The notes under the pieces were generated by a model, which did no database searches, was not told the origin of the DNA, and saw nothing but the letters and a program-made list of their open reading frames with translations. The translations under genes and the position numbers were made by a program. Positions 9,179 through 18,202 of a stretch of DNA of 64,000 nucleotides are shown piece by piece. The DNA comes from CAVZZV01 sp963779845 (GTDB lineage Bacteria > Bacteroidota > Bacteroidia > Bacteroidales > GCA-2748055). Position 1 is the stretch's first letter; every line of letters starts with the position of its first letter. Location: NCBI GenBank assembly GCA_963779845.1, contig CAVZZV010000001.1, forward strand, positions 372,001-436,000. The letters are read 5' to 3'.

Positions 9179-9799
9179 CTAATTTTCCAAAGGGGATTTC
9201 ACATCAATTATATCCAGCAGCACAATGGTAAAATCCCAATTTTGTCGGTCATCTTCAATGAAGATGGATACATACACCGGACGATCGGGGTCTTTCGTAG
9301 ACCTGGCCGAAATAAAGCGGTGGTTTGATCCCATGAAGGTGATATCCACATCTTCCAATGGGTTATAACCTTTTTCACTTTTAAAAAGGTTATAATACCA
9401 TTCCTCCGGAGGCCCTAAATCATCTTTTCCGCTCCCCTTAAAAAGTATCTCAAATCCTGAATGCTCCAGAATATTCAAATAATAATTATAAAGGTCATCG
9501 GTGGTATTCTGTAGTGGCGTGGAATACAAGATGCGGGACACCAATCCATTCAGAGAAATAACCGGGAAAACATAACTTGCATCGGCTTGCGAATAGAAGG
9601 GCTTGTCTTTTACAAGGAAATAGGGTTGTACCTTTTGTTGATAATATTCAATAACAGAACCAGGATATCTTGAGAACAAGCCATCATCCCTGCTACCGGC
9701 CGCATCTTGCTCAGTCTGCGGACGCTGGCCATTGATAACCGGAAAATATACTGCCATCAGAAAAAAGATGGATACGGGGAAATGGATGAATCTTTTCAT
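9179..9799 (-). CDS. Hypothetical secreted protein
   Basis: This 206-residue product is one I do not recognise. With the ATG at 9799 it opens with a signal peptide (MKRFIHFPVSIFFLMAVYFPVINGQ). The longer frame from 9862 would put 21 polar residues before the signal and is unlikely. The mature part contains an RYPGSVIEYYQQK stretch, an aromatic-rich region around EEWYYNLFKSEKGYNPLEDVDITFMG and a beta-rich end (RPVYVSIFIEDD). It has no cysteine pair and no membrane segment, so it is predicted periplasmic or extracellular. Confidence 0.65.
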   Translation of the reverse strand: MKRFIHFPVSIFFLMAVYFPVINGQRPQTEQDAAGSRDDGLFSRYPGSVIEYYQQKVQPYFLVKDKPFYSQADASYVFPVISLNGLVSRILYSTPLQNTTDDLYNYYLNILEHSGFEILFKGSGKDDLGPPEEWYYNLFKSEKGYNPLEDVDITFMGSNHRFISARSTKDPDRPVYVSIFIEDDRQNWDFTIVLLDIIDVKSPLEN

Positions 9800-10050
9800 G
9801 TGGTGTAACTTATTAGTACTATAGTTATTAATGCCTTGAAATTTGAAATTGTTCGAATCCATCCGAAAAAAAGCTCCTCAAATAGAAATCCTTGAGAGAG
9901 AAACATGTTAAAAATAAATTGGTAACTATCTTTATGGAAGGTAAGTAGGTGCCGGAAATAAAAAAATACAGCAAGCACTATCTTTTTTTAATCAGGAATT
10001 GCTATTTTGGCAGATTAAAAATTTGTTTTAATCCAAAAAATATTTAATCC

Positions 10051-12168
10051 GTGAGAAAATTTATTCTGATATCCGTTAGCTTTGCACTTTTTCTTGTTTC
10101 ATGTAAACAAAATGAAAAAAATGAGAACATGAACAATCCTCTTTTAAACGAATTTAAAACTCCCTATGGGGTACCTCCTTTTGATGAAATAAACAATGAA
10201 GATTTCATTCCTGCCGCACAGGTGGGGATGAAACTGCATGAGGAAGAAATTGCAAAGCTCACCGCAAATAACGATGCGCCCTCCTTCGAAAATACTATTG
10301 TGGCTCTTGAAACCAGCGGTGCGGTTCTTGATCAGGTTCTAACGGTATTTTACAACCTAAACAGTTCGCTTACCAGCGATGAGATTCAAAAAATAGCCCA
10401 GGATCTTTCTCCTGAATTGTCGGCACACACCGATGCCATCAAAATGAATGAAGATTTATTCAAGAGGGTGAAAATTGTGTATGACCAAAAGGACGAACTG
10501 AATCTCGGAGCAGAGGATTCCATGCTTCTGGAGGAAACCTATAAATCCTTCGTGCGCGGTGGGGCTAACCTCAATGAGGAAAATAAGGAAAAATTGCGCA
10601 GGATAAATGAAGAACTTTCCACCTTGTCCTTAAGATTCGGGCAAAATGTCCTGGGGGAAATAAACGATTTCAAGTTGATCGTCTCGGATGAGGAAGAGGT
10701 TAGTGGCCTACCGGAGAATGTCAAAGCGGCAGCAGCAGAGAATGCTGCCGGAGCGGGTGAAGAGGGAAAATGGTTATTCACGGTCCAGAAGCCCAGCCTT
10801 ATCCCTTTCCTGACCTATGCTGATAACAGAGACCTTAGGGAGAAATTATTTAAAGCCTATATTATGTTAGGTGACAATGGAAACGAGCGGGACAATAAGG
10901 GAGTTATCCAAAAAATCGTTAAGTTACGGGCGGAAAAGGCTAAATTACTGGGATTTGCCACCCATGCCGATTTTATCCTCGCTGAAAATATGGCCAGAAC
11001 CCCGGATAAGGTTTTTGGCTTTCTGCAGAAGGTCTGGGATCCGGCTCTTGAGGTGGCAAAAAAGGAGGTGGTCGCACTTCAACAAATGATAGACGACGAG
11101 GGCAAGGGTTTTAAACTTCAGGCATGGGACTGGTGGTACTATGCTGAAAAACTGAGAAAACAAAAGTACGATCTTGACGAGGAAACACTTAGCAATTATT
11201 TTGTGTTGGAGAATGTACGGGATGGTGCCTTCGATGTTGCCAACAAACTCTATGGGCTGCAGTTTGAAAAGCTAAGTGATATTCCGGTTTATCATCCCGA
11301 TGTACAGGCTTTTGAAGTCAAAGACAAAAATGGTTCCCATGTAGGCATCCTTTATATGGATTTTTACCCAAGAGCCAGTAAACGTGCGGGAGCCTGGATG
11401 AGTGAATACAGAGCCCAGCACAGGGAAAACGGTAAGGACATCCGTCCGGTGGTCACAACAAACTTCAATTTTACCAAACCTGTGGGCGATCAGCCTGCAC
11501 TTCTTACTTCCGATGAGGTACTGACCACCTTCCATGAATTTGGACACGCCCTTCATGGCTTACTATCACAGACCACTTATAAAAGCCTGTCGGGAACATC
11601 CGTAACCCGGGACTTTGTGGAGCTTCCCTCCCAGATTATGGAAAACTGGGCAATGGAACCGGAGGTCCTCAAATCCTATGCAATCCATTACCAAACCGGA
11701 GAAACCATTCCGGAAGAACTGATTCAAAAAATTCAGGAAAGCCGCTTTTTTAACCAGGGTTTTACTACTGTAGAATACCTTTCAGCAGCCCTCCTTGATA
11801 TGAAATATCACACCCTTACCACGGGTACAGCTGATATTGATGTGACCGAATTCGAGAAAAACACGCTGACGGAGGCCGGACTCATTCCTGAAATTGTGGT
11901 TCGGTACAGAAGTCCCTATTTCAGTCACGTTTTCTCCGGCGGTTATTCCGCAGGTTACTATAGTTATATCTGGGCAGAAATTCTGGATGCGGATGCCTTC
12001 CAGGCCTTCAAAGAATCTGGGAATATCTTTGACCCTGCCATAGCCGCAGCATTTAAAATGAATGTCCTTGAAAAGGGAGGCACTCGGGATCCAATGGTAC
12101 TTTACGAGACATTCCGGGGCAAAGAGCCAGGCATTGAACCATTGCTTGAGAAAAGGGGATTGAATTAA
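10051..12168 (+). CDS. M3 family zinc metallopeptidase (oligopeptidase / dipeptidyl carboxypeptidase type)
   Basis: This enzyme cleaves short peptides and has 705 residues, the usual size. The zinc site HEFGH is at residues 495-499 and the third ligand is Glu524 in FVELPSQ. The start is GTG at 10051. The protein begins with a lipoprotein signal (FALFLVSCK), so it should sit in the periplasm or on the outer membrane, like the Dcp-type enzymes of this phylum. FHEFGHALHGLLS and the C-terminal FSGGYSAGYYSYIWAEILDADAF are typical of the Dcp/OpdA branch. The gene is followed at 106 bases by the PhzF-like gene and could share its transcript. Confidence 0.94.
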   Translation: MRKFILISVSFALFLVSCKQNEKNENMNNPLLNEFKTPYGVPPFDEINNEDFIPAAQVGMKLHEEEIAKLTANNDAPSFENTIVALETSGAVLDQVLTVFYNLNSSLTSDEIQKIAQDLSPELSAHTDAIKMNEDLFKRVKIVYDQKDELNLGAEDSMLLEETYKSFVRGGANLNEENKEKLRRINEELSTLSLRFGQNVLGEINDFKLIVSDEEEVSGLPENVKAAAAENAAGAGEEGKWLFTVQKPSLIPFLTYADNRDLREKLFKAYIMLGDNGNERDNKGVIQKIVKLRAEKAKLLGFATHADFILAENMARTPDKVFGFLQKVWDPALEVAKKEVVALQQMIDDEGKGFKLQAWDWWYYAEKLRKQKYDLDEETLSNYFVLENVRDGAFDVANKLYGLQFEKLSDIPVYHPDVQAFEVKDKNGSHVGILYMDFYPRASKRAGAWMSEYRAQHRENGKDIRPVVTTNFNFTKPVGDQPALLTSDEVLTTFHEFGHALHGLLSQTTYKSLSGTSVTRDFVELPSQIMENWAMEPEVLKSYAIHYQTGETIPEELIQKIQESRFFNQGFTTVEYLSAALLDMKYHTLTTGTADIDVTEFEKNTLTEAGLIPEIVVRYRSPYFSHVFSGGYSAGYYSYIWAEILDADAFQAFKESGNIFDPAIAAAFKMNVLEKGGTRDPMVLYETFRGKEPGIEPLLEKRGLN

Positions 12169-12274
12169 AGTCGAAGAAAATCCTTTCAGGCTCCCGTGGA
12201 GATAGAGATGGGTATAGGCATACCCTGAACTATAACGTGCATGTTTTGTTGTAAAGGTATAATCCAAATGATTT

Positions 12275-13075
12275 ATGAAAATCCCGCTTTTTCAGGTCGA
12301 TGCGTTCACCAATGAGGTATTTAAAGGAAATCCGGCGGCGGTATGTCCCCTGGAAGAATGGATTTCTGATACACTTATGCAAAAAATAGCCCGGGAGAAT
12401 AACCTTTCAGAAACAGCATTTTTTGTAAAAACTGAGGAAGGATTTCATATCCGATGGTTTACCCCTGTAACTGAAGTGAACCTCTGCGGACACGCAACCC
12501 TCGCTGCTGCTGCCGTCATATTTGAAAGGCTCGATTATAGCCTTGACCGTATCCTTTTTCATTCAAAATCGGGCATGCTCACAGTCGAAAAGCTCAATGG
12601 ACTTTACCTGCTGAACTTTCCAGCAGATAAAATAAAAAAGATCCCCATTCCCGAAAAGGTGGCCCAAGCCATTGGAAGCCCCCCGGTGGAAGCTTTTAAA
12701 GGCCGGGAGGATTACCTGTTCATCTATGAAAACGAGCACCAAATCAGCGAAATCAAGCCCGACTTTAAAGAACTGGCGCAATATACAGAAAGGGGAGTTA
12801 TCATATCGGCCCGGGGAAGCGAACATGATTTCGTGTCCCGTTTTTTCGCCCCTTCAGCCGGAATTGATGAAGATCCTGTAACTGGATCCACTCATACTTC
12901 TCTTATTCCCTTTTGGTCAGGAGTATTACAAAAGAAGGAGCTTAAGGCCAGGCAACTGTCGGCTCGCGGCGGTGAATTAAGCTGCACAATGAAAGGGGAA
13001 CGTGTCGAAATAGGGGGAAATGCCGTGTTTTTTATGGAAGGGGTAATTTCTTATTCAACCAAAGAGGAGATATAA
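12275..13075 (+). CDS. PhzF family isomerase/epimerase
   Basis: This protein (266 residues) belongs to the diaminopimelate-epimerase-like fold. Recognisable segments are FQVDAFTNEVFKGNPAAVC at the start, the catalytic-glutamate region NNLSETAFFV near residue 47, RWFTPVTEVNLCGHATLAAA and the C-terminal GIDEDPVTGSTHTSL. PhzF itself isomerises trans-2,3-dihydro-3-hydroxyanthranilate, but most homologues, including this one with no phenazine genes nearby, have unknown substrates. The start ATG at 12275 is clear. Its 3' end overlaps the convergent amidotransferase gene by 25 bases. Confidence 0.92.
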   Translation: MKIPLFQVDAFTNEVFKGNPAAVCPLEEWISDTLMQKIARENNLSETAFFVKTEEGFHIRWFTPVTEVNLCGHATLAAAAVIFERLDYSLDRILFHSKSGMLTVEKLNGLYLLNFPADKIKKIPIPEKVAQAIGSPPVEAFKGREDYLFIYENEHQISEIKPDFKELAQYTERGVIISARGSEHDFVSRFFAPSAGIDEDPVTGSTHTSLIPFWSGVLQKKELKARQLSARGGELSCTMKGERVEIGGNAVFFMEGVISYSTKEEI

Positions 13076-13737
13076 TTTAACAAGGAGTCCAGAAGCCGGT
13101 AATTATCACGGGCATATAATTGCACCCCAGATAGCATATCCTTCTCACCCATAATATTTCCTTTATCCTTAAATTCTTCCCTTCCATAATGAATTAAATT
13201 GTCGATACCCTTCAAGGTAATTTCAATATGAAACTGGAGGCCTATGACTTTCTGATTAAAAATAAACCCCTGATTGGCGGTCTGAGATGAAGTATATAAT
13301 TTTAGTGCTCCTTTAGGTAAATCAAAGGTATCCCCATGCCAGTGAAATGGCGTCAGTATTTCAGGAAAAAATTCCGGTAAAGCAAGAGACGGCTCCCGCC
13401 TGACCTGAAACCAGCCGATCTCCTTTTTTCCGGATGGGTACACTTCTGCTCCAAGACAGGCTGCCAGGAGCTGAGCGCCAAGGCAAATTCCCAGAATAGG
13501 TTTGTTATCCTGTATAGTCTTCTTAATGAAACGTTTTTCAGGGACCAGCCAGGGATATCTCTCTTCTTCATCGATATTCATCGGCCCTCCCATTAAGATA
13601 AGCAAATCAAATCCGGACTTAACCTGACCGAGATCACCAGCCATACAAATTTCCACCGGCCATTTATTATCTTTTGCTACTTTGAGAATCTGGCCCGGGG
13701 TTTCAAAACCGACATGCTGGATGGCAAGAATATTCAT
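13051..13737 (-). CDS. Class I glutamine amidotransferase-like protein
   Basis: This stand-alone glutamine amidotransferase domain has 228 residues and a complete triad: Cys85 (GICLGAQLL), His170 and Glu172 (LQFHIE). The oxyanion strand LMGGPMN is near residue 50. It resembles the GuaA-like proteins annotated as type 1 glutamine amidotransferases, related to gamma-glutamyl hydrolases of polyamine metabolism. No synthetase partner is adjacent. The last 25 bases overlap the end of the PhzF-like gene on the other strand. The start at 13737 lies 37 bases from the start of the divergent phosphatase gene. Confidence 0.88.
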   Translation of the reverse strand: MNILAIQHVGFETPGQILKVAKDNKWPVEICMAGDLGQVKSGFDLLILMGGPMNIDEEERYPWLVPEKRFIKKTIQDNKPILGICLGAQLLAACLGAEVYPSGKKEIGWFQVRREPSLALPEFFPEILTPFHWHGDTFDLPKGALKLYTSSQTANQGFIFNQKVIGLQFHIEITLKGIDNLIHYGREEFKDKGNIMGEKDMLSGVQLYARDNYRLLDSLLNYISSLVE

Positions 13738-13747
13738 TTTGCTTTAA

Positions 13748-13755
13748 TATATTTG
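13748..13755 (+). promoter_or_regulatory. Bacteroidota -7 box (TATATTTG) upstream of the SpoIIE phosphatase gene
   Basis: TATATTTG matches TAnnTTTG and lies 19 bases before the ATG at 13775, within the 37-base gap between divergent genes. No clear -33 element is seen at the expected spacing. Confidence 0.55.
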
Positions 13756-13774
13756 TCATGTAAATAAATCGTGA

Positions 13775-15856
13775 ATGCCAAGATACTTCTTTTTCCTGAT
13801 TCTTCTTTTTTTAGTTTATTTTCCGGGCGGTCAGTCGCAGGATACAATATCCATCAAAGACGAATCTCCCGAAATATTAGCCCTGCCCGAAGAGACAGGG
13901 ATCCTTTCTGAAAAGGCTACCCAACTTCAACTACGGGCATTACCATTTTACCATTTCAGGAAAGCCGTGGGATCCGAGGAGAAATATTCAGGAAAGGAAT
14001 TTATATATTTTAAATTCATCGTTAAAAATAGCACCCCTAAAATCATCTCCATCTCCATTTCCAAAAATGGTAAAGATCAAATGAATGCCTTTGTTATTGA
14101 TAATGAAGGAGAACTGGCAGTGCTGGACAAAGTTAACATCCGTGGCAGGATTCTTTATGGGCATGTGGACCTTCCCCCCAATTCTTCTGTAAATTTATAT
14201 ACTGAGATTAAACAAGAGAAAAAGAATGGATCATGGAACCTTGGGGAGCTTAAATTTAGAATAATTAACCATTCTACCTATCTGGAGAAGGAAATGCGAA
14301 ACCGGTTCGTAGATTCCCTGTTAATTGGCCTCCTACTGTTCAGTGCCCTGCTGAATCTTATTATCGGCAGGATACTACAAACAAAATCTTTTATAACCCT
14401 CTTTTTTTATCTGGCTTCCCTGGCGCTGTTTTCAATTTCATTCCTGGGATTTTACGATGAGTTTCTTTTTGAAAGAAATATCCATTTCCCAATCGGTCTT
14501 CCATCCTATATACTTACATTAATATTGTTTTTATTTCTTAGCAAACATTACCTCAACCTGGAAAAAAACCTGCCCGGATGGAATACTGTGACCAATGTGA
14601 TAATTTTTTTTCTGGTACTGGCCATCCCCTACTATTATCTGACGGTTTATATAAGCCGGTTCTACAATGAATTTCTTGCTTTTTCATCCCTCCTTCTCTT
14701 TATCCTTGCGGTTTTGGTAGGATTGATCGAATCCATCCTTGTTTTTAAAAAAGAGGCAAAATCCAGGTACTTTCTTATTGCCAATATCATTATCCTGATT
14801 TCGTTGGGGGTAAATATTTTTTTAGATAATAAATACCCGGTAATAATGGGTTCGGTATTGCAAGGATTCATTTTTACCATCGGACTTGCTGCCGAGATTA
14901 AACTGATTGACAATCAAAAACATAAATTCCAGCAAAGGTATACAAATCAACTGGAGCTTAACCTTAAACTAAAGGATAAGTTAACCCTTGATCTTGAACG
15001 AAAAGTGGATGAAAGAACAGTGGAACTTAAGGCAGCTAATACCGAACTTGTTCAAAAAAACCGAATGGTAGAAGCACAAAAGAAACTTCTTTTGCTGCGG
15101 AACCAAAATATTAAAAAGAGTATTGAGTACGCCAAAAGAATTCAGGGGGCATCTTTCCCTTCCCCCAAAATTTTGGAGAAGATTACCAGCGAATCCTTTA
15201 TCCTTTATAAGCCAAGGGATATTGTGAGTGGGGACTTTTACTGGTTTGGGGAAGTATCAGGAAAGGTTATCATCATCGCGGCCGATTGCACCGGCCATGG
15301 GGTTCCGGGGGCATTTATGAGCATGTATGGGATCGCCTTCCTGAATGAAATAATCAACAAGGAAAAAATTTACAGGCCAGATAAAATCCTGAACATGCTA
15401 CGCGAGAAGATTACCAGTACACTGAACCGGGGGGATAATGATTTCGAAACCATGGATGGGATGGATATGGCTGTGGTAACCCTTGATTCAAAATCGAACA
15501 AAATACTTTTTGCAGGAGCGAATAATCCTCTTTACTATGTTCGTGAAGGGGAAATAAATAAAATAGAACCGGATAAAATGCCCGTGGCCTTTTTTCAGAA
15601 AATGGAACCTTTCCATTACACCCATTTTGAATCTTCACCGGGCGATTCCCTCTATATTTTTACGGATGGTATAATTGACCAGTTTGGAGGAGAGCTGGGA
15701 AAGAAATTCCTGAACAGAAGGTTCCGTGATCTATTATTGGAAAATTCCAGCCTGTCCATGGCGGATCAGAAACAGAGAATCGATCGTACTTTTCTGGATT
15801 GGAAGGGGGATTATTACCAGGTTGATGATATTCTGGTGATCGGGTTCAGGTTATAA
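13775..15856 (+). CDS. 7TM-DISM sensor with SpoIIE/PP2C-type serine phosphatase
   Basis: This is a membrane-bound signalling phosphatase of 693 residues. A signal peptide is followed by an extracytoplasmic 7TMR-DISM ligand-binding domain (about residues 25-170), seven membrane segments (about 183-385), a coiled coil (about 390-450) and a C-terminal SpoIIE phosphatase domain (about 455-690). Metal-binding motifs are visible in KPRDIVSGDFYWF, ADCTGHGVPGAFMSMYG and YIFTDGIIDQFGG. Such enzymes usually dephosphorylate an anti-anti-sigma or SiaC-like protein. No partner is adjacent, but a SiaC-like gene lies 28 kb away at 44.1-44.5 kb. Confidence 0.93.
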   Translation: MPRYFFFLILLFLVYFPGGQSQDTISIKDESPEILALPEETGILSEKATQLQLRALPFYHFRKAVGSEEKYSGKEFIYFKFIVKNSTPKIISISISKNGKDQMNAFVIDNEGELAVLDKVNIRGRILYGHVDLPPNSSVNLYTEIKQEKKNGSWNLGELKFRIINHSTYLEKEMRNRFVDSLLIGLLLFSALLNLIIGRILQTKSFITLFFYLASLALFSISFLGFYDEFLFERNIHFPIGLPSYILTLILFLFLSKHYLNLEKNLPGWNTVTNVIIFFLVLAIPYYYLTVYISRFYNEFLAFSSLLLFILAVLVGLIESILVFKKEAKSRYFLIANIIILISLGVNIFLDNKYPVIMGSVLQGFIFTIGLAAEIKLIDNQKHKFQQRYTNQLELNLKLKDKLTLDLERKVDERTVELKAANTELVQKNRMVEAQKKLLLLRNQNIKKSIEYAKRIQGASFPSPKILEKITSESFILYKPRDIVSGDFYWFGEVSGKVIIIAADCTGHGVPGAFMSMYGIAFLNEIINKEKIYRPDKILNMLREKITSTLNRGDNDFETMDGMDMAVVTLDSKSNKILFAGANNPLYYVREGEINKIEPDKMPVAFFQKMEPFHYTHFESSPGDSLYIFTDGIIDQFGGELGKKFLNRRFRDLLLENSSLSMADQKQRIDRTFLDWKGDYYQVDDILVIGFRL

Positions 15857-15866
15857 GAGGTTTGAA

Positions 15867-18114
15867 CTAATTGTTGTTCTTAATTAATTTAAATCCCACC
15901 TCCGAAACATCCCGGGAATTTCCTCCAATATAAATCCTGAAATCGCCAGGTTCAGTAACCGGTTTCATCTGGGGTCCGTAGAATTTCAATGCTTCCGCTG
16001 AAACCTTAAAGACCACCTCTTTGCTTTCCCCTGCTTCAAGGGTAACCCTCGTAAAATCCTTAAGCTCTTTCACAGGTCTTGTAAGGGAGCCCACCATATC
16101 CCGGATGTATAACTGTATGATTTCCTCACCAGCATACTTTCCCGTATTTTTAATCCTCACTTTTGCAGTGAGGGTATCACTTTTCATCAAGAATGGATTT
16201 ATCGGTAACAATGGGCGAATATTCGAACTCCGTATAACTGAGGCCATATCCGAAGGGATATAAAGGTTCATTGGGGGCATCTATATACTTACTGGTGTAT
16301 TTTTGCTCTTGTACGAATGGCCTTCCAGTATTCTTCCTGCTATAATAAATCGGGATCTGGCCCACATTATAAGGAAAAGTAACGACCAGTTTGGCCGAAG
16401 GATTGAAATCTCCGGCAAGGATAGAGGCAAGGGCATCACCGGTTCTCGTCCCGGGTTGCCAGGCATAAACAAGGGCATTCGCCTCTTCGCTTAAGCTATG
16501 AATCGTAAGAGGCCGACCTGCGAAAATAATGATTACAACCGGTTTATTGGTTTTCAGAATCCTATGAGCAAATTCTTCCTGAACGCCCGGCAGGTTCAGG
16601 TCCGTTCTGCTGGCAGCTTCCCCACTCATGGAAAAAGATTCCCCTAACGCAAGGATTACCAGGTCGGAGTTTTTAGCCAGCTCTAATGCCGGACCAAAAC
16701 CGGAACGGTCATCCCCTGAAATCGCCGGCCCCACGGCACTCCGGATTGTTTTGTTTGGAAATCTGCTTTTAAGGCCATCCAGCAGGGAAACCGAATTTGC
16801 CGGATCGCCGGCAGCCATCCAGGATCCTAAAATATCAAGATGATTATCGGCCAAAGGCCCAATAACCGCGATATTTTGATATTTACTACTGTCAAGGGGT
16901 AACAATTTACCCGATTTGACCTTCTTGTTTTCCAAAAGCACAATTGATTTTTGGGCTGCTTCCAGGGCATGATCAAGCATCTCAGAAGAGAGAACTATTT
17001 CCTTTTCCCGTATGCTATCGAGGTAGAGGTAGGGATCATCGAAAAGGCCCAGATCTTTCTTGAGTTTAAGGACCCTGCGTACGGAACGGTTTATCAGTCC
17101 GGGGTCAATTTCACCAGAATCGGTAAGTTCCTGCAAATAGTTATAATAGGTTGCCCCCTGCATATCCATATCTACCCCAGCGCGAAGAGCCAGTTTAGCG
17201 GCTTCCCTTTCATTGGAAGCAACTCCATGGGGTACCAGTTCGTTGATCGAAGTATAATCTGTCACCACCACTCCCCTGAAATCCAGTTCGTCCCGGAGAA
17301 GTTCAGTCAGCAGAAATGGGCTTGCGGTGGCAGGAACCCCAAACAACTCATTAAAAGAGGTCATAACTGTCGCTGCCCCTGCATGAATGGCCGCAGCATA
17401 AGGAGGAAGATATATCTCGCGAAATACGCGCATCGACATATCTACGGTGGAATAATCACGTCCGGCCTCGGGAGCCCCATACGCTGCAAAATGTTTAACG
17501 CATGCAGCCAGGGTGAAGGGATTGTTCAGATTGTCCCCCTGCGTTCCTTTCACCTTGGACCGGGCAATAAGACTTCCCAGGAAGGGATCCTCCCCTGCTC
17601 CTTCAGCGATGCGTCCCCATCGCGGATCCCGGGCGATATCCACCATCGGGTTAAAGGTCCAGTTCAACCCTGCTGCTGCTGCTTCCTTTGCGGCCAGGCT
17701 GGCTGACTTTTCAATAAGTAGGGTATCCCAGGAACATGCTTCAGCGATAGGTATAGGAAAAATGGTTTTATAACCATGGATCACATCATATCCAAAAAGA
17801 AGCGGAATCCCTAAACGACTTTCCTCTACAGCCAGCCGTTGGAGTTCGGTCACATAGCCTACTGTATGGGCGTTGAAAATATTCCCGCACTTACCGCTAA
17901 TAATGTCTTCCCGGTAACTATCCCGCAAGATGGGCCCTGTTATGTCCCATCCGCTTGTGAAAAGGGTTAACTGGCCAATTTTCTCCTCCATGCTCATCAC
18001 GATCATTAAACTATCGATAAATTTATCGTCCGTAGACCTTTCCTGTTCATGGTTTTTACAGGAGTAAAGGGAAAAAAATAAGATGCTTAGGAGCAGGGCA
18101 ACCAGACTTTTCAT
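15867..18114 (-). pseudogene. Glycoside hydrolase family 3 beta-glucosidase, single-base frameshift near the 3' end
   Basis: This is a periplasmic or surface beta-glucosidase with a lipoprotein signal (FFSLYSCKNH). Residues 1 to about 640 cover the GH3 N- and C-terminal catalytic domains: VDIARDPRWGRIAEGAGEDP, KHFAAYG, and the nucleophile Asp in VVTDYTSIN. The frame stops just after FGYGLSYTEFEYSPIVTDKSILDEK, at about 16178. The missing fibronectin-III-like domain continues in the next frame (KVRIKNTGKYAGEEIIQLYIRD to the stop at 15867). Removing one A from the GAAAAG run at about 16182 restores a normal protein of about 748 residues. It is the last gene of the polysaccharide locus. Either it is a true mutation or a sequencing error; the catalytic part is complete. 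Confidence 0.9.
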
Positions 18115-18202
18115 AATTTTTCTATTTTTTCCATTACATTTTTATTGCTTTTCATAACCGGCATCTTTATTTTGGGGCAACACATAATACAGGATTTGCC
18201 AA

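Noticed and set aside
16170..16210. Programmed frameshifting in the GH3 gene
   Set aside because: GH3 enzymes do not use it, there is no stimulatory structure in view, and two neighbouring genes show similar single-base indels.
16951..17706. A 251-codon open frame on the plus strand inside the GH3 gene
   Set aside because: It is antisense to the well-conserved GH3 catalytic domain, and its translation has no family pattern.
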